From contig NZ_CP109027.1 in assembly GCF_036226885.1 (NCBI RefSeq), positions 9,052,001-9,116,000 of the forward strand: a stretch of DNA of 64,000 bases. The letters are read 5' to 3'. Shown one piece after another: positions 35,400-42,088 of the stretch. Origin of the DNA: Streptomyces sp. NBC_00663 (GTDB taxonomy: Bacteria > Actinomycetota > Actinomycetes > Streptomycetales > Streptomycetaceae). Under the pieces are notes generated by a model. It had not been told where the DNA came from. It did not search any database and worked only from the letters and a program-made list of their open reading frames with translations. Position 1 is the first letter of the stretch; each line of letters begins with the position of its first letter. A program made the translations under genes and the position numbers.

Positions 35400-36224
35400 T
35401 CAGACGCCGCCGCGCTCGCGCGGGATCTTCAGGCCCGCCTCGATCGCCACCGGCAGGCGGTTCTCGGCGGGCGGCAGCGGGCAGGTGGCGAGGTCCGTGT
35501 AGGCGCAGGGAAGGTTGGCGGCCCGGTTGAAGTCCAGGACCACCGTGCCGTCGGCGGCGGGCGGCCCCACGGTCAGGGTGCGGTTGGCGGCGTAGGTGGT
35601 GACCCCGGACGTGGCGTCGGTGAACAGCACCGACAGGGTGCCCTCGGCATGCCCGGGGAACGCGGTCAGGGACAGCTCACGCCCCTCCAGCTCGAACGCG
35701 ATCCGGCCCGGGGCGTCGTACACGTGCTCAAGGCCCTCCACCGCGGCTCCCACGGTCGTCGGACGCGGCACGTCGAAGGGGAGGTAGCGCCCCCGCACGA
35801 CCCAGCGCGGGTCGGGGGCGTAGGCCGGGGTGCCGGTGAAGGCCGTGCGCAGTTCGGCGTCCGGGTGCCGGGGGCGGACGATGTCGTTGCCGCCGCGCTT
35901 GGCGACCTCGATGACGGCGTCGCCCCACACCGCGTCGACGCCGCCGCGCTCGGGCAGCACGCCGAAGCGGTGCTCGCCGTGCACCGGGGTGCCGTCGACG
36001 ACCAGTTCCTCGCCCTCGCCGAGGGTGACGACGACACCTTCGGGGCCGGTGTGCCAGGCGCCGGGTGCGTCGGGGAAGCGCTGGGGCCGGTCATTGAGCC
36101 AGTGCAGTCCGGTGATGGCCAGGAACCCGTGCGGGGCGGCGAGCCGGGCCTCCTGGGCGCGGTACCACTCCAGCCAGCTCTCGGTGAAGGCCTGGAGGTC
36201 GGTGGCGGTCGCCTCGATGGTCAT
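35400..36224 (-). CDS. DUF1684-family protein
   Basis: A 274-aa protein of the DUF1684 family: FTESWLEWYRAQEARLAAPHGFLAITGLHWL at the start, RYLPFDVPRPTTV in the middle, and the conserved end DFNRAANLPCAYTDLATCPLPPAENRLPVAIEAG (read in order) with two cysteines. The function is unknown, and no membrane or export signal is seen. The ATG at 36224 has GAGGAG upstream. It lies 46 bp downstream of the monooxygenase pair in the same direction, so it may be part of the sulfur-related transcription unit. Confidence 0.86.
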   Translation of the reverse strand: MTIEATATDLQAFTESWLEWYRAQEARLAAPHGFLAITGLHWLNDRPQRFPDAPGAWHTGPEGVVVTLGEGEELVVDGTPVHGEHRFGVLPERGGVDAVWGDAVIEVAKRGGNDIVRPRHPDAELRTAFTGTPAYAPDPRWVVRGRYLPFDVPRPTTVGAAVEGLEHVYDAPGRIAFELEGRELSLTAFPGHAEGTLSVLFTDATSGVTTYAANRTLTVGPPAADGTVVLDFNRAANLPCAYTDLATCPLPPAENRLPVAIEAGLKIPRERGGV

Positions 36225-36270
36225 GAGTTCTCCTCGGGGTGCGGGGCGGGTGTGCGGTCGGGGCGTTCGG

Positions 36271-37671
36271 TCAGCTCGCCTGGCGCCGGTCGGGGGCGGA
36301 CCGGTGGGTGAGGGGCTCGCGCAGGCCGAGGTGGCCGCGCAGGGTGGTGCCGGTGTACTCGGTGCGGTAGACCCCGCGATCCTGTAGTTCCGGTACGAGC
36401 AGGTCGACGATGTCGTCGAGGCCGTCGGGGACGAGGTACGGCGTGATGTTGAAGCCGTCGATCGCGCCGTGCCGTACGAAGTGGGCGAACTTGTCGGCCA
36501 GCGCGGACGGCGTGCCGACGTGCCCGCGCTGCGGCCCGAGAGCGATCACGGTCTCGCGCAGCGACCAGCCGTGCGCCTGAGCCTTCGCCCGCCACTCGGC
36601 CACGACCGCCCGCGGGTCGGCGATGCGCCGTGCGCCGAAGGAACCGTCGTTCTCGGCGACGACCGGGTCCTCGGCGGGCAGCGGACCGTCGGCGTCACGG
36701 TCGGACAGGTCGATGCCCCACAGCAGTGAGGCGATCCCCAACGCCGTGGCGGGGGTGACCTGTTGGAGCCGGATCCAGCGCTTCTTCTCCTCGGCCTCCT
36801 CTTCGGTCGAGCCGATGATGATCTCGGTGCCGGGCAGGATCCGCAGATCGTCGTCGGGCCGTCCGACGGCACGCAGCCGGGTGCGGATGTCCTGGGCGAA
36901 GGCCAGCGCGTCGTCGAAGTCGTTGCCGTGCGCGGAGAAGATGACGTCGGCGTTGCGGGCGGCGAAGTCACGTCCCTCGCCGGAGTCCCCGGCCTGGAAG
37001 ATCACCGGGTGCCCCTGGGAGCTGCGCGGCAGGGGCGGGGCGAGTTCGACGTCGAACTGCGGGCCGCGGTGGCGGACTTGGCGTACGGCACCGGGCGCCG
37101 ACCAGGCGGGCGCGCCCTGTGTTCCGGCGACGGCTCCGTCGGCCCAGCCGTCCCAGAGGGCGCGGGCCACGGTCAGGAACTCCTCGGCACGCCGGTATCG
37201 GTCGGCGTGGTCGAGGTAGCCGCCGCGGCGGAAGTTGGCGCCGGTCCAGGCGTTGTCGGTGGTCACCACGTTCCAGCCGGCGCGGCCTTCGGAGAGCAGG
37301 TCGAGACCGGAGAGGCGACGGGCGAGGTCGGCGGGTTCGTTGAAGGTGGAGTTGGAGGTGGAGACCAGCCCGATGCGGCGGGTCACGGCGGCCAGCGCGG
37401 CGAGTTGGGTGAGGGCGTCGGGGCGTCCGGCGACGTCGAGGTCGTGGATCTTTCCGTCGACCTCGCGCAGCCGCAGCCCCTCGCCGAGGAAGAAGGCGTC
37501 GAACAGGCCGCGTTCGGCGGTTTGGGCGACCTTGCGGAAGGAGGCGGGGTCGATCTGGGAGCCGCTGTCGGGGGCCGACCAGATGGTCCAGTGGTTGACG
37601 CCCTGGAAGAACACCCCGAGGTGGAGCTGGGCGTGCGGCCGGGGGACGTCGAGGGGGTCGGTGCGGGTCAT
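36271..37671 (-). CDS. NtaA/DmoA-family FMN-dependent monooxygenase
   Basis: A 466-aa flavin-dependent monooxygenase of the NtaA/SnaA/DszA/DmoA group. Landmarks are LHLGVFFQGVNHWTIW at the start, LDLLSEGRAGWNVVTTDN, and GHPVIFQAGDSGEGRDFAARNADVIFSA in order. The family oxidises sulfur or nitrogen compounds such as dibenzothiophene sulfone, dimethyl sulfide or nitrilotriacetate, using reduced FMN from a partner reductase. No reductase is next to it. The ATG overlaps the stop of the upstream LLM gene by 4 bp, so the two are co-translated. The cysteine-containing leader peptide upstream suggests a role in organosulfur use. Confidence 0.92.
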   Translation of the reverse strand: MTRTDPLDVPRPHAQLHLGVFFQGVNHWTIWSAPDSGSQIDPASFRKVAQTAERGLFDAFFLGEGLRLREVDGKIHDLDVAGRPDALTQLAALAAVTRRIGLVSTSNSTFNEPADLARRLSGLDLLSEGRAGWNVVTTDNAWTGANFRRGGYLDHADRYRRAEEFLTVARALWDGWADGAVAGTQGAPAWSAPGAVRQVRHRGPQFDVELAPPLPRSSQGHPVIFQAGDSGEGRDFAARNADVIFSAHGNDFDDALAFAQDIRTRLRAVGRPDDDLRILPGTEIIIGSTEEEAEEKKRWIRLQQVTPATALGIASLLWGIDLSDRDADGPLPAEDPVVAENDGSFGARRIADPRAVVAEWRAKAQAHGWSLRETVIALGPQRGHVGTPSALADKFAHFVRHGAIDGFNITPYLVPDGLDDIVDLLVPELQDRGVYRTEYTGTTLRGHLGLREPLTHRSAPDRRQAS

Positions 37672-38792
37672 CGGGCGTCCTCCTGGACCGGCTGGACCGG
37701 CTGGACCGGCTGGGCCGATGCGGCGAAGCGGGTGGCGGGGCGCTTCAGCCCCAGCGTCGAGCGCAGGGACGTTCCCGGCAGCGGGCGGGCGACGAGGCGC
37801 TGCTCGGAGAGGGCGGGCAGCACGAGACGGGAGAGGACGGGCAGATCCTCGTCCAGGACCAGTGGATGCAGCCGTACGCCGTCCACGTGGCGGCTCAACT
37901 CACCGAGCAGGGCGACCAGTTGCCCGGCCGAGCCGATGTGTCGCAGCCGTCCCCGGTCGAGCCACGGGGCATGCGCCTCCAGGTCGGCGACACGTGCGGC
38001 GGCGGTGGCGTCCGCGGTGTCGAGCGCCACCTCCACCTCGGCGAAGACGCGGGGCGTACCGGCGTCGGCGGCAGCGGCGGACACCGCCGTCAGGTCACGG
38101 CCGGCGACGAGAGCGACGTCGAGCTGCGTGGCGGGCACCCGGTCCGGCCGTCCCAGGACGACGAGCTGCCCCTGCGGCGGGCGCGGCACGATCGCGGGGC
38201 CCTTGACGGCGTACGTCTCCCCGGTGAAGTCGATGGAGTGGAGCCGGTCGCGGTCGAGGTAGCGGCTGGTGGCCACGGACCGGATGACCGCGTCGTCCTC
38301 CCACGAGTCCCACAGCGCCCGGGCCACGTCCACCCCGTCCCGGGACTCCCGGGCCCGTGCGTCGGCACCGTCGACGAGCGGGCGTCCCCAGGCGCGTGCC
38401 GCCTCGGGCTGCTCCTCCTCGGTCACCACCCACCCGGCGCGGCCCGCGGAGAGGTGGTCCAGGGACGCCAACTGGCTGGAGACATGGAAGGGTTCGGCAT
38501 AGGTGAGCGGCACGACGGGCGCGATCCCGATACTGCTCGTGGACGCGGCGACGAAGGCCGCCCGCTCCACCGCGCCGATCCGGCCCACCGGGTTCGGCGC
38601 GGCCCCGGGTGGCAGTACACCGTCGTCGAGGGTGATCAGGGTGAACCCGGCGTTCTCCGCGACGGCGGCGACCTGGGCCACGCGCCGCGGGGTGAGCAAC
38701 TGGTCGGGCGAGTGGGCGGCGCGGCGCCAGGCCGCGGGATGGGCGCCGTCGCCGTCGAGCTCGACGGCGAGGTGCAGGGCAGGGCCGGACAA
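37668..38792 (-). CDS. LLM-class flavin-dependent oxidoreductase
   Basis: A 374-aa luciferase-like monooxygenase. It contains RRVAQVAAVAENAGFTLITLDDG, IGIAPVVPLTYAEPFHVSSQLASLDHLSAGRAGWVV and a C-terminal SRLVLPALSEQRL; the overall layout follows the bacterial luciferase fold. The TTG at 38792 is chosen because GGAAGGAAC lies at the right distance and it gives the natural start SGPALHLAVELDGDG. The open frame runs to 38954, but it crosses the leader peptide gene and is not protein-like. It is the first enzyme gene after the leader peptide and overlaps the NtaA-like gene. A run QPVQPVQPVQ near the C-terminus is a small in-frame 9-bp repeat. Confidence 0.88.
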   Translation of the reverse strand: MSGPALHLAVELDGDGAHPAAWRRAAHSPDQLLTPRRVAQVAAVAENAGFTLITLDDGVLPPGAAPNPVGRIGAVERAAFVAASTSSIGIAPVVPLTYAEPFHVSSQLASLDHLSAGRAGWVVTEEEQPEAARAWGRPLVDGADARARESRDGVDVARALWDSWEDDAVIRSVATSRYLDRDRLHSIDFTGETYAVKGPAIVPRPPQGQLVVLGRPDRVPATQLDVALVAGRDLTAVSAAAADAGTPRVFAEVEVALDTADATAAARVADLEAHAPWLDRGRLRHIGSAGQLVALLGELSRHVDGVRLHPLVLDEDLPVLSRLVLPALSEQRLVARPLPGTSLRSTLGLKRPATRFAASAQPVQPVQPVQEDAR

Positions 38793-38901
38793 GGGGCGTT
38801 CCTTCCGAGAACACGTGGAGACGCGCAGCCGCACAGCGCGAAGCGCGGGGCACGGAGTACGGGGCCACGACGAGACAGCCGGCGAGGCGGGCCGGCAGGG
38901 G

Positions 38902-39018
38902 TCAGACGTGTACGGAAGGACAGACCGCGGAGGAGGTGCGGCAGTAGTCGACATGCCGCCGGGTGATCAGCCACGCACCCGTGCACGCACCCTGCGGTGC
39001 CGCGCCAGGAACGTACAT
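38902..39018 (-). CDS. Cysteine-containing leader peptide before the monooxygenase operon
   Basis: A 38-aa peptide too short for normal gene calls. Its core is TRRHVDYCRTSSAVC (residues 19-33), the motif of leader peptides found upstream of sulfur-assimilation genes across actinobacteria. Cysteines are at 12, 26 and 33. The ATG at 39018 has GGAGG 7-8 bases upstream, and its stop at 38902 is 109 bases before the TTG of the LLM gene. Right after the stop lies a hairpin (GCCGGC at 38878-38883 and 38891-38896). The likely mechanism, known for cysteine-attenuated leaders in mycobacteria, is that ribosome stalling at Cys codons under cysteine shortage opens the downstream region for expression. Confidence 0.85.
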   Translation of the reverse strand: MYVPGAAPQGACTGAWLITRRHVDYCRTSSAVCPSVHV

Positions 39019-39052
39019 CGAGGGCCTCCACCCGTCAGGAATTCGCGAGTTC

Positions 39053-39083
39053 AACGTACGTCGCGTGCCCCAGCGGGTGTCAA
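39053..39083 (-). promoter_or_regulatory. Likely promoter of the leader-LLM-NtaA unit
   Basis: Read on the minus strand there is TTGACA at 39083-39078, a 19-base spacer and TACGTT at 39058-39053. The spacer is slightly long for a vegetative promoter. Transcription would start near 39046 and give a 5' leader of about 28 bases with the GGAGG of the leader peptide inside it. Confidence 0.55.
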
Positions 39084-39105
39084 GGGCGTCTCGGTGCGGC
39101 CCTGT

Positions 39106-39369
39106 TCACCGCCACCTGGGCGGAATGTTCGCGATCTGGCCGAGCAGGTCCCAGTCCGCCGGCTTGCGGGCAGGGTTGTGCCACCGGGCGCCGTGGCCGA
39201 CCCACAGGCCGCGGAGTTCGCGGACCTGCATGAGGGTGTCGTCGCCGATGCCCGACTCGTTGTAGCAGCAGTCGCAGATGACGTACCGAGGCAGGCCGTG
39301 CCGGTCGAACAGCTCCTCGCCGTCGTCCAGCCCGCAGATCCGGCACGCGGTCTCGACCGAGTTCTCCAT
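39106..39369 (-). CDS. Small cysteine-rich (zinc-binding-like) protein, 87 aa
   Basis: An 87-aa protein with two cysteine pairs near the N-terminus, TACRICGLDDGE and VICDCCYNESGIGDD, spaced like a small zinc ribbon. The rest includes WVGHGARWHNPARKP and DWDLLGQI. There is no export signal. I do not know the family by name; similar short proteins are found in actinomycetes as hypothetical proteins. The ATG at 39369 is a reasonable start with TCTCCTGG-complement (CCAGGAG would be on the other strand), so the ribosome site is not clear. It lies between the tauD-like gene and the leader peptide on the same strand. Confidence 0.7.
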   Translation of the reverse strand: MENSVETACRICGLDDGEELFDRHGLPRYVICDCCYNESGIGDDTLMQVRELRGLWVGHGARWHNPARKPADWDLLGQIANIPPRWR

Positions 39370-39412
39370 GGCCAGGAGACTACCGGCGCCCCGGGAGGCG
39401 CCGGCGTCCGTG

Positions 39413-40300
39413 TCAGCCCGAGACGGCTGCCGGACCTCGCGGAGTGTCGCCCCGCAAGGTGATCCGGTGCATCACCCGGCGCTGGTCCCCGTAGTCGCGA
39501 TTGGCGTAGTGGGCCGTGCTGCGGTTGTCCCACAGCGCGACGTCACCGGCCCGCCAGCGATGCCGTACGACGTGCTCCGGCTTGGTGAGGTGGGCGTACA
39601 GGATGTCGAGCAGACCGCGGCTCTCGTGCTCCGAGACGCCCACGAGGTGGGAGGTGAACCCGGGGTTCACGAACAGGCCCTTGCGACCGCTCTCGGGGTG
39701 CACCCGCACCACCGGATGCTCCACCGGCGTCAGCGCGGTGAACACCTCGCCCTCCCACAGATTGCCCTGCCCCTGTCTGCGCTGGGCCAGGTAGTAGCCG
39801 AACTCGCGGCTGCCGTCGTGGACGGCGGTCAGCGTGTCGATGTGGGCCCGCAGCCCCGGCGACAGGGACTCGTAGGCGAGCTGACTGTCCGCCCAGTTGG
39901 TGTCGCCGCCGGTCGGCGGCAGCACCACGGCCCGCAGCACGGAGATCGCCGGGGGCCGCCGCACGAACGTCACGTCCGTGTGCCACACGTCGGCGAACCC
40001 GTTGTCCTGGCTGTCCAGCGCGTACACCTCGGGAGCCACGTCACCGGAGTCGTGCACGGGATGCCCGACGGTGACCTCGCCCAGCCGGCGGCCGAACTCG
40101 ATCTGCGCGGCGTCGTCCAGCCCCTGCTGGTCGCGCACGAACAGCACCTTGTACGTCACCAGCGCCTCGCGCAGGGCGAGGATCTGGTCGTCGTCGAGGC
40201 GGGCGAGGTCGAGGCCGTGGAGCTCGGCACCGAAGCTCGGGCCGAGCGGGGTGAGGGGCAACTGCCCGGTCACGGACGGTCGTTCGCTGAGCATGCTCAC
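39413..40300 (-). CDS. TauD/TfdA-family dioxygenase
   Basis: A 295-aa Fe(II)/2-oxoglutarate-dependent dioxygenase. The iron ligands are H107 and D109 in FADVWHTDVTF and the distal histidine near 264 in LWDNRSTAHYANRDYG. The 2-oxoglutarate arginine is in HRITLRG. Relatives release sulfite from taurine or alkyl sulfates, or cleave phenoxy acids. The GTG at 40300 has GGAAG upstream. A cysteine-containing leader peptide 357 bp upstream and the broken ABC transporter ATPase between them point to use of organosulfur compounds such as sulfonates or sulfate esters. Confidence 0.93.
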   Translation of the reverse strand: MSMLSERPSVTGQLPLTPLGPSFGAELHGLDLARLDDDQILALREALVTYKVLFVRDQQGLDDAAQIEFGRRLGEVTVGHPVHDSGDVAPEVYALDSQDNGFADVWHTDVTFVRRPPAISVLRAVVLPPTGGDTNWADSQLAYESLSPGLRAHIDTLTAVHDGSREFGYYLAQRRQGQGNLWEGEVFTALTPVEHPVVRVHPESGRKGLFVNPGFTSHLVGVSEHESRGLLDILYAHLTKPEHVVRHRWRAGDVALWDNRSTAHYANRDYGDQRRVMHRITLRGDTPRGPAAVSG

Positions 40301-40336
40301 GGGGCAACTTCCTTCACTGGATGGTGAGTACGAGGT

Positions 40337-40555
40337 TCAGGCCGCCGCCGCGGCCTTGACGGCGTGGGACACCCGCGCGCGCAGCTCTTCGGCGTCGACG
40401 TCACCGCGCGGCAAGGTGATCGGCAGGTCCAGGGCCACGCTCCCGGGGGCTCTTGGTCAGCACTCCTGGAGGCGCTCACGCGTCAGCGCGGCGAACGGTT
40501 CGTCCAGCAGGAGCAGGGGAGCGGGAGCTGATGTGAAGTCAGGAGCTGTGTCCTG
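40337..40555 (-). pseudogene. Remnant of an ABC transporter ATPase (sulfonate/nitrate type)
   Basis: Two fragments of an ATP-binding protein remain on the minus strand. The first, at about 40555-40457, reads APLLLLDEPFAALTRERLQEC and stops; it is the Walker B and D-loop region, with the expected DA after DEPFAAL missing. The second, about 40441-40337, reads VALDLPITLPRGDVDAEELR and so on to a stop, which resembles the C-terminal tail of SsuB-type ATPases (LDLPxPR). Walker A, the signature motif and the rest are gone, and the frame changes between the pieces. It lies between the leader peptide and tauD, where a sulfonate transporter would be expected. Confidence 0.75.
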
Positions 40556-40657
40556 GACGGAGGTTGTGGACACGGGCGCCTCCAGCGGGCGCCGGGGCGT
40601 CGACAACCCTCACGCGGGACGGGTCACCGCGGGCAAGGGCAAGTCAGGGAGCCGGGA

Positions 40658-40729
40658 TCAAGGACAACAGGAGCCCGCGCGTCGGCACAGGTCGATGACC
40701 AGGCGTCGCACCAGGAGCTCGGAGATCAT
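40658..40729 (-). CDS. Second cysteine-containing leader peptide, before tauD
   Basis: A 23-aa peptide, MISELLVRRLVIDLCRRAGSCCP. Its RRLVIDLCR core resembles the RRHxD-L-x-R motif of actinobacterial sulfur leader peptides, and three cysteines (15, 21, 22) fall just before the stop, with Cys21-Cys22 adjacent. A promoter-like pair ends 7 bases before the ATG, so the mRNA may be leaderless. Downstream lie the ATPase remnant and the TauD-type dioxygenase. The function would be to couple cysteine supply to expression of the downstream gene. Confidence 0.8.
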   Translation of the reverse strand: MISELLVRRLVIDLCRRAGSCCP

Positions 40730-40736
40730 GGGCACA

Positions 40737-40765
40737 GTTGTACCGCAGCAATCCCGTCCCTCCAA
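40737..40765 (-). promoter_or_regulatory. Promoter-like pair placing the start of transcription at the leader ATG
   Basis: On the minus strand TTGGAG (40765-40760) is followed by a 17-base spacer and TACAAC (40742-40737). Seven bases later is the ATG at 40729. Transcription would therefore start at or next to the A of the ATG, the arrangement of leaderless mRNAs that is common in actinobacteria. Confidence 0.55.
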
Positions 40766-40813
40766 CAGGCGTCCCACCCTCTGGAACGGAGGGTGCCGCA
40801 TAGGATCGCCGGC

Positions 40814-41551
40814 ATGGCGCTGCGACCTGTGATGGTGAACGTGAAGGCCCTCGACGCCGCGGAGGTCGGCCGGTTCTGGGCCCAGGCGCTCGACTGGAGC
40901 GCGTACGGCGCCGGAGAGACCACCTATGTCGGGCCCGCCGGGGGTCTCGTCTGGCCGGACCCGGTCGTCCTCGGTATCGACGTCGTCCCCGTCCCGGAAC
41001 CCAAGTCGGCGTCGAAGAACCGTGTGCACCTCGATCTCGCCACCACCTCGGCCGCTCATCAGGACGAGCTCATCGCGCGTCTGAAGACGCTCGGCGCGAC
41101 GCCCGCCGACGTGGGCCAGGGCGACGTGCCGTGGACGGTCCTCGCCGATCCGGAGGGCAACGAGTTCTGTGTGCTGGAGCCCCGGGAGATCTACCGGGAC
41201 ACCGGGCCGGTCGCCGCTGTCGTGGTCGACTGCGCGGATCCGCGGGCCATGGCCCGGTTCTGGGGCGAGGCGACGGACTGGACCGTGCACGAGGTGGCCG
41301 ACGACCACGCCTCGTTGCGCTCCGCCAAGGGCACGGGCCCCTATCTGGAGTTCCTCCGCACACCCGACCCCAAGACCGTGCCGGACCGCCTCCATCTCGA
41401 CCTGCTGCCGTACCCCGGCGACGACAAGGCCGCGGAGGTGGCCCGGCTGCGCACGCTCGGCGCCGCCGACCTCGACGTCGGCCAGGGCGACGTGCCGTGG
41501 ACATGCCTGACCGACCCGGAGGGCCATGAGTTCTGCGTCCTCGCCCACTAG
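40814..41551 (+). CDS. Two-domain VOC (glyoxalase-like) protein
   Basis: A 245-aa protein made of two VOC domains in tandem. The first has NVKALDAAEVGRFWAQALDW, KNRVHLDLATT and DPEGNEFCVLEP; the second has VVDCADPRAMARFWGEATDW, PDRLHLDLLPY and DPEGHEFCVLAH. Both end in the typical E-F-C-V-L strand. The repeated GQGDVPWT before each last strand shows internal duplication. The substrate is unknown; proteins of this shape include dioxygenases and drug-binding proteins. It is divergent from the tauD leader region with about 85 bases between the starts. Confidence 0.87.
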   Translation: MALRPVMVNVKALDAAEVGRFWAQALDWSAYGAGETTYVGPAGGLVWPDPVVLGIDVVPVPEPKSASKNRVHLDLATTSAAHQDELIARLKTLGATPADVGQGDVPWTVLADPEGNEFCVLEPREIYRDTGPVAAVVVDCADPRAMARFWGEATDWTVHEVADDHASLRSAKGTGPYLEFLRTPDPKTVPDRLHLDLLPYPGDDKAAEVARLRTLGAADLDVGQGDVPWTCLTDPEGHEFCVLAH

Positions 41552-41592
41552 GGCCGGTCCGCGTGATCCGCCGGGCAGGCCTCGGAGCGCGG

Positions 41593-41964
41593 TCACTCCG
41601 TCGCAGGGCCGTCCGCACGCACGAACCCGTGGCTCCGCTCCACCTTCGCCACATGCAGCGTGTAGTTCTCGTACCACTCGGCCCGTCCGTGTTGCTGCGC
41701 CGCGCGGTGCTCGGCGTGGGTGCGCCACTGGGCGAGGGCGTCGGGGTCACGGAAGTACCCGACGGTGATGCCCAGTCCGCCGGGAGTCTGCGCGTGGTCC
41801 ATGCCCAGGAAGCCGGGGATGTTCCGCACCAGGTCCTCCATGCGGGCGTTGGTCTCGCCGAAGCCGCTCTGGTCCTGGGTCCGCACCGCGCTGAAGACCG
41901 CCAGGTAGTAAGGGGGTTCATGGGCCGCCACGGGCGTGACAGGCGCTTCCGGGTGATCGCTCAT
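41593..41964 (-). CDS. Antibiotic biosynthesis monooxygenase (ABM)-domain protein
   Basis: A 123-aa protein with the dimeric alpha/beta barrel pattern: YYLAVFSAVRTQDQSGFGETNARMEDLVRNIPGFLGMD, then GLGITVGYFRDPDALAQWRTHAEHRAAQQHGRAEWYENYTLHVAKVERSHG, which is the classic ABM helix with W, H and the final strand. Such proteins are often heme-degrading or quinone-forming, or merely bind small molecules. The ATG at 41964 has weak ribosome-site support. It converges with the VOC gene. Confidence 0.85.
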   Translation of the reverse strand: MSDHPEAPVTPVAAHEPPYYLAVFSAVRTQDQSGFGETNARMEDLVRNIPGFLGMDHAQTPGGLGITVGYFRDPDALAQWRTHAEHRAAQQHGRAEWYENYTLHVAKVERSHGFVRADGPATE

Positions 41965-42088
41965 CACGCCACCGTAGGTCCGGACGCGCCGCCCGCTCAC
42001 CCGCCCGGATGGATTCCTGCGGCCGGTGAGGGCAACCCCGCTTGTGGTGGCCGCCGGTTCGGTGGTGGGCGGCGGAAGGCTGTCGCGC

